Made by a program: the position numbers and the translations under genes. Under the pieces are notes generated by a model. The model had not been told where the DNA came from. It ran no database searches and saw nothing but the letters and a program-made list of their open reading frames with translations. From Candidatus Methylomirabilota bacterium (GTDB lineage Bacteria > Methylomirabilota > Methylomirabilia > Methylomirabilales > JACPAU01): 5,317 nucleotides of DNA. Positions 1 through 5,125 of the stretch are shown in pieces (position 1 is the stretch's first letter; every line of letters begins with the position of its first letter). The stretch spans positions 1 through 5,317 of the forward strand of contig JACPAU010000149.1 in the NCBI GenBank assembly GCA_016180705.1. The letters run 5' to 3'.

Positions 1-1
1 C

Positions 2-58
2 CTCCTGCACGAGGCCATGGTCAGGGTCCTGTGCGGCGAGGAGGCGGGGGGACGGTGA
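2..58 (+). CDS. C-terminal tail of an unidentified upstream protein (partial)
   Basis: An open frame enters from the left edge and stops at TGA 56-58, giving 18 visible residues (LLHEAMVRVLCGEEAGGR). The tail looks like the end of a helix followed by a flexible Gly/Glu/Arg end, and its codons mostly end in G or C. No family can be recognised from so little. It lies 46 bases upstream of the protease gene on the same strand, so co-transcription is possible. The frame could also be open by chance, since stop codons are rare at this GC content. Confidence 0.35.
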   Translation, partial: LLHEAMVRVLCGEEAGGR

Positions 59-104
59 GGGCCTCGGCGCGCCCGGCGCCCGGGGCGGGGCACCGGGAAC
101 GGTC

Positions 105-1181
105 ATGAGGGAGCGGGAAGGTCTCCGGGGGGCGGCGGGGCGGGCGCTGGTCCTGCTCGTCCTCGCCCTCGGCGCGGGCTGGCCGGTGCAGGCGGCGGGC
201 CGGACCCCCGACGAGGAGAACACCATCGCCGTCTTCCGGCGGCTGGCGCCGGGGGTGGTCTACATCACAACCCTCTTCGCCCAGGAGGGTCCCGCGCCCG
301 CCCCCGCCCGCCGCGGGGTCGGCTCCGGCTTCGTCGTGAGCCCCGAGGGGCACGTCCTCACCAACGCCCACGTGGTGGAGGGCAGCGAGGACATCCGCGT
401 CGCCCTCTCGGGCCAGGAGCGCCGGAGGGCGCGCCTGATCGGCCTGGACGCCGCCACGGACGTCGCGGTCCTGCAGATCGAGAACCCGCCCCCGGACCTG
501 ACGGTCATCCCGCTCGGCACCTCCACCGGCCTACAGATCGGGCAGAAGGTGTTGGCCATCGGCAACCCGTTCGGGCTGAGTCAGACCCTCACGGTCGGGG
601 TGGTGAGCGGTCTCGAGCGGTTCCTGCCGACCAGCCGGGAGACCGTCGCCGGCCACGTCATCCAGACCGATGCCGCCATCAACGTGGGCAACAGCGGCGG
701 GCCGCTCCTCACCTCGGATGGCCAGGCCGTCGGGGTGAACACGGCCATCATCCAGGGGGCCCAGTCCATCGCCTTCGCCATCCCCATTGACACGGTCAAG
801 GCAGTCCTCCCGCAGCTGCTCCGGGAGGGGCGGGTCATCCGGCCCTGGATCGGGATCAGCGGCAAGTTCGTGGACGAGGGGCTCCGGAAGGTCTTCAACG
901 TCCCCCTGACCTCGGGGTTCCTCGTGGAGGACGTGGGAAAGGGGAGCCCGGCCGAGCGGGCCGACATCCGGGAGGGGACGCTGGATGTCACCGTGAACGG
1001 GGTCCGGTTCCTGCTGGGCGGCGACATCATCACGCAGGTGAACGATCAGCCGATCCGGACCTCGGAGGATTTCTTCAAGGCGCTGGCCGGCCTGCACGTC
1101 GGGGCCGAGCTCCGGCTCACCCTCTTCCGGGACGGCCAAACCCTGACCAAGACGCTCACCCTGGCCGAGCGCCCCCGCTAG
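105..1181 (+). CDS. HtrA/DegP-like trypsin-type serine protease with one PDZ domain
   Basis: 358-residue S1C-family periplasmic protease or chaperone, expected to degrade or hold misfolded envelope proteins. Residues 1-14 form a basic n-region and 15-28 a hydrophobic core, followed by VQA (28-30), a plausible signal-peptidase site; an uncleaved anchor is also possible. The protease domain spans about 40-240 with a complete triad: His89 in TNAHVVEG, Asp119 in DAATDVAVLQI and Ser197 in GNSGGPL. A single PDZ domain follows (about 246-352, from RPWIGI). Inside the PDZ, between ADIREG and GGDIITQVN, there is an insertion of about ten residues relative to the usual AGL..GDVI stretch, as in plant Deg1-type PDZ domains. 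The length and single PDZ resemble DegS/HhoA rather than two-PDZ DegP, but the subfamily is not assigned. ATG 105 is the only start upstream of the signal peptide; the ribosome site is weak (GGGAAC at 95-100). Confidence 0.95.
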   Translation: MREREGLRGAAGRALVLLVLALGAGWPVQAAGRTPDEENTIAVFRRLAPGVVYITTLFAQEGPAPAPARRGVGSGFVVSPEGHVLTNAHVVEGSEDIRVALSGQERRRARLIGLDAATDVAVLQIENPPPDLTVIPLGTSTGLQIGQKVLAIGNPFGLSQTLTVGVVSGLERFLPTSRETVAGHVIQTDAAINVGNSGGPLLTSDGQAVGVNTAIIQGAQSIAFAIPIDTVKAVLPQLLREGRVIRPWIGISGKFVDEGLRKVFNVPLTSGFLVEDVGKGSPAERADIREGTLDVTVNGVRFLLGGDIITQVNDQPIRTSEDFFKALAGLHVGAELRLTLFRDGQTLTKTLTLAERPR

Positions 1182-1930
1182 AGTAGCGCGCTCCCGCCGA
1201 CGGGCCTGCCGATCCAGTCCCGGGCGTCCAGCGACCTGCCCGTCACCTCCCGGGAGGCCTCGCTCGCGAGATAGAGGAAAACCGGCGTGATCGCCTCCGG
1301 CGCCGGCAGGGTGGCCGGATCTTCCCCGGGCACGGCGGCGGCCCGCATGGCGGTCCGGGTCCCCCCGGGGTTGACGGCGTTCACCCGAATCCCCTCGCCT
1401 CGCAGCTCGTCCGCCAGGACCTGCGTGAATCCCTCGAGGCCGAACTTGGAGACGGCGTAGGCCCCCCAGCCCTTCCGCCCGGCCCGCCCCACCCCCGAAC
1501 TCACATTGATGATGGACCCGCCCGCCGCCGCCCGCAGCAGGGGGAGGCAGGCTTGCGTGAGAAGGAACGGCCCGGTGAGGTTGACCGCTAACACGGCATC
1601 CCACGCCTCGGGCGGGTACTTTGCGAGGGAGACCAGCGGGCCGAGGATGCTGGCGTTGTTCACGAGGACATGGAGGCGCCCGAACCGTTGGCGGACCCCT
1701 TCCACGAGGGCAGCCACGTCGGCGGGACGACTCACGTCGGCCGGGACGGCCAGCACCTGCACTCCCCTCTCCCGGAGGCCGGCCGCCACCTCCTCGAGCG
1801 GCGCCGGGCGACGGGCGCACAGCGCGAGGGCCGCGCCCTCCCCGGCGAAAGCCTCCGCCAGCGCCCGGCCGATCCCCTGGCTCGCCCCCGTGATGAGGGC
1901 GATCCGTCCGGCGAGGAGGCCGGGCCTCAC
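1178..1930 (-). CDS. Short-chain dehydrogenase/reductase (classical SDR)
   Basis: 250-residue cytoplasmic NAD(P)(H)-dependent oxidoreductase with the full classical SDR set. It has the Rossmann glycine motif TGASQGIG (14-21), Asp65 in the ADVS segment that contacts adenine, NNAS (91-94), Asn117 (VNLTG), and the catalytic residues Ser145, Tyr158 and Lys162 (YAVSK) with the normal 13-residue Ser-Tyr spacing, then NPGG (187-190). Length matches FabG-like enzymes. The substrate cannot be told; 3-oxoacyl reductase, sugar or alcohol dehydrogenase and YciK-like enzymes all share this plan. CARR at 38-41, after the second strand, suggests NADP(H) preference (inference). The start is GTG 1930 with AGGAGG (complement of 1941-1946) ten bases upstream; no other start codon lies before the glycine motif. 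The start overlaps the stop of a 28-codon ORF as GTGA, and its TAG shares a CTAG with the convergent protease stop. Confidence 0.94.
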   Translation of the reverse strand: MRPGLLAGRIALITGASQGIGRALAEAFAGEGAALALCARRPAPLEEVAAGLRERGVQVLAVPADVSRPADVAALVEGVRQRFGRLHVLVNNASILGPLVSLAKYPPEAWDAVLAVNLTGPFLLTQACLPLLRAAAGGSIINVSSGVGRAGRKGWGAYAVSKFGLEGFTQVLADELRGEGIRVNAVNPGGTRTAMRAAAVPGEDPATLPAPEAITPVFLYLASEASREVTGRSLDARDWIGRPVGGSALL

Positions 1931-2013
1931 ACCTCCGCCCCCTCCTGCGCCCGGGCCCGGCGATCCTCCGACACCCAGCCTCCCTCCCCGTTGACGACGA
2001 GGGTTGGCCTCAT
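1927..2013 (-). CDS. Candidate 28-residue small protein between abrB-like gene and SDR
   Basis: A short ORF exactly fills the gap between the AbrB-type gene and the SDR gene. Its ATG (2013-2011) overlaps the AbrB stop as ATGA, and its TGA (1929-1927) overlaps the SDR GTG start as GTGA. An AGGAGG lies ten bases upstream of the ATG, inside the end of the AbrB gene. The product begins MRPTLVVNGEGGWVSED and continues as a charged, Arg/Glu/Ala-rich helix-like tail. Third codon positions are G or C in about nine of ten codons while second positions are much poorer in GC, the pattern expected of real coding sequence here. It has no signal peptide, membrane segment or Cys, and I recognise no family. 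It could be a real small protein, a coupling leader that carries ribosomes from abrB to the SDR, or the stub of a lost toxin-like partner. Chance cannot be excluded at this length. Confidence 0.45.
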   Translation of the reverse strand: MRPTLVVNGEGGWVSEDRRARAQEGAEV

Positions 2014-2204
2014 CCCCTCTGCCCCTCCTGCGGGCCCCGCCCCTCCTCCTCCTGCGTCCGCTGGACGACCTGGAGTGGGGTCAGGACGATCCTCCCCCTG
2101 CTGACCTCGACCTGGAGCAGGGCTCCAGCATCCAAGTCCAGTACTTTCCGGATCTTAGCCGGTATCGTGATCTGCCCACGTCCCTTCAGGATGACCCGCG
2201 ACAT
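2010..2204 (-). CDS. AbrB/SpoVT/MazE-type swapped-hairpin DNA-binding protein
   Basis: 64-residue protein whose first about 47 residues form a SpoVT-AbrB domain: MSRVILKGRGQITIPAKIRK, then VLDLDAGALLQVEV and RIVLTPLQV. The G-Q-I-T-I-P-A-K-I-R core is the family signature. Such proteins dimerise and bind operator DNA as transition-state regulators or as toxin-antitoxin antitoxins that repress their own promoter. The remaining about 17 residues are a Gln/Glu/Gly-rich tail, shorter than usual for a toxin-binding tail. ATG 2204 is backed by a strong site, GAGGTGA, complement of 2209-2215. No PIN, MazF or other toxin follows; the next genes are a 28-codon ORF and an SDR. The middle of the gene uses AT-ending codons (ATA, AAA, GTA, TTG, GAT, GCT) unlike its neighbours, which hints at later acquisition. 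Confidence 0.9.
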   Translation of the reverse strand: MSRVILKGRGQITIPAKIRKVLDLDAGALLQVEVSRGRIVLTPLQVVQRTQEEEGRGPQEGQRG

Positions 2205-2208
2205 GCCA

Positions 2209-2236
2209 TCACCTCAGTGAATTTCTTCTTATCATA
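2209..2236 (-). promoter_or_regulatory. Probable promoter -10 and ribosome site of the abrB-like gene
   Basis: Reading leftward, TATGAT (complement of 2231-2236) matches the sigma-70 -10 consensus at five of six positions and would start RNA near 2224, leaving a leader of about 20 bases. GAGGTGA (complement of 2209-2215) sits just before the ATG at 2204. The -35 position (complement of about 2254-2259, TTCTTT) is poor, so an activator or another sigma factor may be needed. The stretch 2216-2263 is strikingly AT-rich for this genome, which supports a control region. The flanks AATTTCTTCTT (2220-2230) and AAAAGAATTTT (2253-2263) form only a loose inverted pair, a possible but unproven AbrB-type autoregulatory site. 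Confidence 0.45.
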
Positions 2237-2285
2237 CTTTCTGACATTCGGTAAAAGAATTTTCCGGAGCGCCGGGTTTTGGGTC

Positions 2286-2314
2286 TTGTCACCCCTCGGG
2301 CCCCTGGCTATCCT
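2286..2314 (+). promoter_or_regulatory. Candidate sigma-70 promoter for the rightward repair operon
   Basis: TTGTCA (2286-2291, five of six matches to TTGACA) is followed after exactly 17 bases by TATCCT (2309-2314, four of six matches to TATAAT). Transcription would start near 2321, about 80 bases before ATG 2404. It is the only reasonable -35/-10 pair I see upstream of the five rightward genes. It lies just beyond the AT-rich promoter region of the divergent abrB-like gene, so the two units may share regulation. Consensus matching alone is weak evidence in an uncharacterised lineage. Confidence 0.4.
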
Positions 2315-2357
2315 ACTTCCGCTGGACAGGCGGTCCGTCGCAGCTCTTCAGGGGCCC
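2298..2357. repeat. 9-bp inverted repeat spanning the candidate operon promoter
   Basis: GGGCCCCTG (2298-2306) is the exact reverse complement of CAGGGGCCC (2349-2357), with 42 bases between the arms. The left arm lies in the spacer between the proposed -35 and -10 boxes, and the right arm falls at about +28 to +36 of the predicted transcript. As DNA this could be a paired operator; a structure in the transcript is less likely because the left arm precedes the predicted start. Nine-base GC-only matches occur fairly often by chance in such DNA, so the function is speculative. Confidence 0.3.
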
Positions 2358-2403
2358 TGTACCCGCGGAAGTACCTTCCAAGCGCGCGAACTTTCGCACC
2401 CCG

Positions 2404-2838
2404 ATGCGCCCCCGCACCCCTCGCCTCCGCCCCTCGGGAAGCGGCTCGGTCCCTGCCCTCCGCCCGGGGCGCCGCGGGGGGACGCCGCGGGCGGGCGGCT
2501 TCTTCGGCCGGGTCTACACGATGGTCCGGCGGATCCCGCGGGGACGGGTCCTCACCTACGGGCAGGTGGCCGCCCTCCTCGGCGATCCTCGATGGGCCCG
2601 GACGGTCGGCTGGGCCCTCGACGCGTGTCCGTGGGGTCGCATCCCGTGCCACCGCGTCGTCAATAGCAGGGGCGGCTGCTCGCGCGGCTACGGCAGCGGC
2701 CACCCCGACCGCCAGCGCGCCCGCCTGGAAGCGGAAGGGGTGCGCTTCCGGTTGGACGGGACGCTGGATCTCGCGACGTACGGGTGGCTCGGCCCGCCCC
2801 GGGCCGGCCGCCGCAACCGGCTCGCCGGGAGAGCGTGA
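2404..2838 (+). CDS. MGMT/Atl1-like alkylated-DNA repair protein with retained active-site Cys
   Basis: 144-residue member of the methylguanine methyltransferase fold (Ada C-terminal-type DNA-binding domain). It begins GFFGRVYTMVRRIPRGRVLTYGQVA (split here: GFFGRVYTMV 32-41, RRIPRGRVLTYGQVA 42-56), the winged-helix entry typical of the family. Arg66 precedes TVGWAL where the Arg finger sits. The active-site motif is IPCHRVVN (80-87), with Cys82 as the likely methyl acceptor. What follows (VNSRGG, DRQRARLEAEGVRF) is like the short Atl1/COG3695 proteins, which usually have Trp or Ala in place of Cys, mark O6-alkylguanine and hand it to nucleotide excision repair. Activity as a true transferase or only as a sensor is therefore open. 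The first about 31 residues are Arg/Pro/Gly-rich with no known domain. ATG 2404 is chosen because ATG 2521 would cut the conserved FFGRVY helix; neither start has a clear ribosome site. Its stop is 5 bases before the next gene. Confidence 0.86.
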   Translation: MRPRTPRLRPSGSGSVPALRPGRRGGTPRAGGFFGRVYTMVRRIPRGRVLTYGQVAALLGDPRWARTVGWALDACPWGRIPCHRVVNSRGGCSRGYGSGHPDRQRARLEAEGVRFRLDGTLDLATYGWLGPPRAGRRNRLAGRA

Positions 2839-2843
2839 GCGCC

Positions 2844-3386
2844 ATGGCGGTTGAGCTCTACCTCAGCGAAAACGCCTTCATCGGCCTCCTGGTCTCGACC
2901 ATCGAGGTCTACCGCCGGGAGTGCTATGGCATCCTCCTGGGCCACAGTACCCCGGACCGGGTCTTCGTGGACTTCGCGGTCCCCTACCAGACGGCCAATC
3001 GGAAGTTCCGGGAGGTCCACATCGACTGGAAGCGGAGCGCCCGCGTGGAGGAGGCGGTGCGGGGGAGCACCCGCTGGGAGCTGGTGGGCGATTTCCACTC
3101 GCACGCCATGTACGGGCCGGTCCGGGCCAGCACGCAGCTCTCCCGGGAGGACGAGGAGAACTTCGCCGACAACAGCGTGGCGATGGTGGTCGCCATCAAT
3201 GACATTCAGCGGCCGAAGCGCTGGGCCTACCGCCCGGGCGGCGTCATCGCCGGCGCCATCAACGGCTACAGCATCCAGATCGCGGCCTACGCGAAGAAGA
3301 GCAGCCAGATCGACAAGGCCCCCATCATCTGCCCGTATGCCGTCGGCTTCATGGGCAGGCGGCGGCCCCTCCCCAGAGCCGGATGA
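2844..3386 (+). CDS. JAMM/MPN (Mov34/PAD-1) domain metalloprotease-like protein
   Basis: 180-residue cytoplasmic protein filled by one JAB/MPN domain. Glu26 in RRECYGILLGH matches the catalytic acid of JAMM enzymes, and GDFHSHAMYG (82-91) supplies His85 and His87 as zinc ligands. The third ligand is probably Asp103 in SREDEENF, echoing the S-x-x-D end of the motif; the gap from His87 is five residues longer than the canonical H-x-H-x10-D. JAMM proteins cleave isopeptide or peptide bonds next to ubiquitin-like tails or sulphur carriers, and RadC is a relative of this fold. No ubiquitin-like, E1 or sulphur-carrier gene is visible nearby, so the substrate is unknown. ATG 2844 (GGGAGAG at 2827-2833) is chosen over GTG 2835 and an upstream ATG at 2784, which lies inside the preceding gene. 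Its TGA overlaps the next ATG as ATGA. Confidence 0.86.
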   Translation: MAVELYLSENAFIGLLVSTIEVYRRECYGILLGHSTPDRVFVDFAVPYQTANRKFREVHIDWKRSARVEEAVRGSTRWELVGDFHSHAMYGPVRASTQLSREDEENFADNSVAMVVAINDIQRPKRWAYRPGGVIAGAINGYSIQIAAYAKKSSQIDKAPIICPYAVGFMGRRRPLPRAG

Positions 3387-4246
3387 CCCGCCGCTCCCGC
3401 CGGGCCCTCGGGGCGGCGCTCGAGGCACTCACCCGCCGCTACGGCGCCGCCTATCTCGGGACCTCGGCCCTCATGTTCCCCCGCCGGTACCGCGAACCGG
3501 CCGATCAGGAGGTCGTCGGCCTCCTGGCGGCCTGCCTGGCCTACGGGCGCGTGGACCTGTTCGCGGGGGCCGTGGAGCAGATCCTCGCGGCCCTGGGGGA
3601 GCATCCGGCCGACGCGGTCCGCCGCTTCCTCCCCCGCCGGCACAGCCGGCGCCTGGCCGGCTTCCACTATCGGTTGAATCGCCCGGCCGACATCGCCGCG
3701 GCCCTCTGGGCGCTCCGGCGGATCCTCGAGGAGTTCGGCTCGCTGAAAGCCTGCTTCCTCGCCGGCTACCGCGAAGAGGACGGGGACATTCGCCCGGCCC
3801 TCACGGCCTTCGTGGACCGGATCACCCGCACCGACCTGACCCCGGTCTTCCCCCACGGAGTCCCTTCCCGGGGATTCCGGCACCTCTTCCCCGACCCTCG
3901 GGCCGGCGGCGCCTGCAAGCGCCTGAACCTGTTCCTCCGCTGGATGGTGCGGCCCGACGACGGCCTGGACCTCGGCCTGTGGCCGGAGGTGCCCCCGGCG
4001 AAACTCATCATCCCCCTCGACACCCACGTGGCCCGGGTGGCCCGCGCCCTCGGGCTCACGCGCCTGAAGAGTCCCGGGTGGCGGACGGCGAAGGCCATCA
4101 CGGAGGCGCTCAAGACCTTCGATCCGGCCGACCCGGTCCGCTACGACTACGCCCTCTGCCGGTTCGGGATCGTCGAGGGGGCGGGAAAGGGAGCGCGGCT
4201 GTCCGTGCGGGCAGTCCTCCGGCACCGGCCCGGGGACCACCCGTGA
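3383..4246 (+). CDS. TIGR02757/DUF2400 family protein, possible HhH-GPD-related DNA glycosylase
   Basis: 287-residue member of the TIGR02757/DUF2400 family, recognised from PADQEVVGLLAACLAYGRVD (39-58), GACKRLNLFLRWMVRPDDG (176-194), DLGLW (196-200), LIIPLDTHVARVARALGLT (208-226) and FDPADPVRYDYALCRFGI (246-263). The family has no established function that I know. The segment LDTHVARVARALGL closely resembles the VDTHV-x-RV-x2-RLGL helix of endonuclease III-type HhH-GPD glycosylases, which carries the catalytic Asp (here Asp213). Lys179 in ACKRLN, 34 residues earlier, would be the candidate Schiff-base Lys. That spacing is longer than in Nth but could resemble archaeal AGOG enzymes. This is inference, but placement directly before an AP endonuclease fits. 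ATG 3383 overlaps the previous stop (ATGA), and its TGA overlaps the following GTG (GTGA), indicating translational coupling. Confidence 0.92.
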   Translation: MTRRSRRALGAALEALTRRYGAAYLGTSALMFPRRYREPADQEVVGLLAACLAYGRVDLFAGAVEQILAALGEHPADAVRRFLPRRHSRRLAGFHYRLNRPADIAAALWALRRILEEFGSLKACFLAGYREEDGDIRPALTAFVDRITRTDLTPVFPHGVPSRGFRHLFPDPRAGGACKRLNLFLRWMVRPDDGLDLGLWPEVPPAKLIIPLDTHVARVARALGLTRLKSPGWRTAKAITEALKTFDPADPVRYDYALCRFGIVEGAGKGARLSVRAVLRHRPGDHP

Positions 4247-5124
4247 GGTCCCGGCGCCTCCTCCTCGGGGCGCACGTGTCCATCGCGGGGGGCCTGGATG
4301 AGGCCTTCGCCCGGGCCCGCGCGGTCGGCTGCGACGCCATCCAGATCTTCACGAAGAACACCAACCAGTGGCGGGCCCGGCCGCTCTCCGCGCGGGAGGT
4401 GGAGGCCTTCCGCGCCGCGCAGCGCACGAGCGGCATCGGGCCGGTCCTCGCCCACACCTCCTACCTGATCAACATCGCGTCCCCCGACCGCAGGCTGTTC
4501 CGGAGGTCGGTGGAAGCCCTCCGGGAAGAGGCCGAGCGGGCGGAGCGCCTCGGGATCCCGTACCTGGTCCTGCACCCGGGCGCGCACCTCGGCCGCGGCG
4601 TCGAGGAGGGCACGAAGCGCGCGGCCGAGGCCCTCGACACCGTCCACGGGTACCTCCCGCGGGCGCGGCTGCGGATCCTCCTGGAGACCACGGCGGGCCA
4701 GGGGACCGTCCTCGGGGCCCGCTTCGAGGTGCTGGCCGCCCTCCTTGCCCGCGTGGCGGCCCCGGGGCGACTCGGCGTCTGCCTCGACTCCTGCCACGTG
4801 TTCGCGGCCGGCTACGACATCCGGACGCCCGCCGGGTACCGCGAGACCCTCCGGGTCTTCGACGGGACGGTCGGGCTCGACCGCCTGCGAGCGATCCACC
4901 TCAACGACTCGCGCGGAGAGTGCGGCAGCCGGGTGGACCGTCACAGCCATATCGGGAAGGGAAGGATCGGTCGGGAAGGCTTCCGGCACTTCGTGCGGGA
5001 CCCGCGGCTCCGGGGGATCCCCATGATCCTGGAAACACCGAAGGACGGCGACTTCGTCAAGGCCGACCGTCGGAACCTCCGCCTCCTGCGCGCCCTGGCG
5101 GGGGCGAGCCGCCGCGGAGGCTGA
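4243..5124 (+). CDS. nfo: Endonuclease IV (AP endonuclease)
   Basis: 293-residue zinc-dependent endonuclease IV, a TIM-barrel enzyme that cuts DNA 5' of abasic sites in base-excision repair and can remove blocked 3' ends. It begins LLLGAHVSIAGGLDEAF near residue 6, in line with the usual (I/L)GAHVS start. All nine metal ligands are present with near-perfect Escherichia coli spacing: His71 (AHTSYLIN), His111 (LHPGAH), Glu148 (LETTAGQG), Asp182 and His185 (CLDSCHVF), His219 (IHLNDS), Asp232 and His234 (DRHSHIG) and Glu264 (LETPK). The enzyme is therefore expected to be active. GTG 4243 is chosen because it overlaps the upstream stop as GTGA, has GGGGA (4232-4236) six bases upstream and gives the normal N-terminus. 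The same frame stays open far upstream, but only because stops are rare at this GC content. Confidence 0.98.
   Translation: MRSRRLLLGAHVSIAGGLDEAFARARAVGCDAIQIFTKNTNQWRARPLSAREVEAFRAAQRTSGIGPVLAHTSYLINIASPDRRLFRRSVEALREEAERAERLGIPYLVLHPGAHLGRGVEEGTKRAAEALDTVHGYLPRARLRILLETTAGQGTVLGARFEVLAALLARVAAPGRLGVCLDSCHVFAAGYDIRTPAGYRETLRVFDGTVGLDRLRAIHLNDSRGECGSRVDRHSHIGKGRIGREGFRHFVRDPRLRGIPMILETPKDGDFVKADRRNLRLLRALAGASRRGG
5116..5120 (+). promoter_or_regulatory. Ribosome binding site GGAGG for the IPT/TIG gene
   Basis: GGAGG ends five bases before GTG 5126 and lies inside the last codons of nfo. It decides the GTG start of the next gene and shows that this gene is translated as part of the same transcript. 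Confidence 0.6.
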
Positions 5125-5125
5125 G

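Noticed and set aside
66..80. Possible terminator hairpin GGCGC-GCCCG-GCGCC between the left-edge gene and the protease
   Set aside because: The stem is only five pairs, there is no T-run after it, and such GC-only stems are common by chance here.
124..147. G-rich run at the start of the protease gene as a possible G-quadruplex
   Set aside because: Only three separate runs of three or more G are close together, and the run is explained by Gly/Ala/Arg codons of the signal peptide region.
531..1820. 429-residue minus-strand open frame across the protease and SDR genes
   Set aside because: It is a shadow of two well-supported genes; its translation is Arg/Gly/Pro-rich with no motif.
2121..2290. 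AT-richer island as a sign of a mobile element or attachment site
   Set aside because: There is no integrase, transposase, flanking direct repeat or tRNA; a promoter region next to an acquired abrB-like gene is a simpler explanation.
2366..2398. Small palindromes GGAAG-TAC-CTTCC and GCGAA-CT-TTCGC in the operon leader
   Set aside because: The stems are only five pairs with very short loops and no link to a known riboswitch or protein site.
2004..2854. Plus-strand open frames covering the abrB-like gene, the control region and the start of the MGMT-like gene (2004-2666 and 2279-2854)
   Set aside because: They cross an AT-rich promoter-like region and overlap real genes in other frames; their products are Pro/Ser/Arg-rich with no motif.
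2851..4242. Very long open frame upstream of and in frame with nfo
   Set aside because: It runs antiparallel to no gene but out of frame with the JAMM and DUF2400 genes, whose motifs are complete. Its translation is Arg/Ser/Pro/Gly-rich low-complexity sequence with no domain until endonuclease IV begins. It is open only because stops are rare at this GC content.
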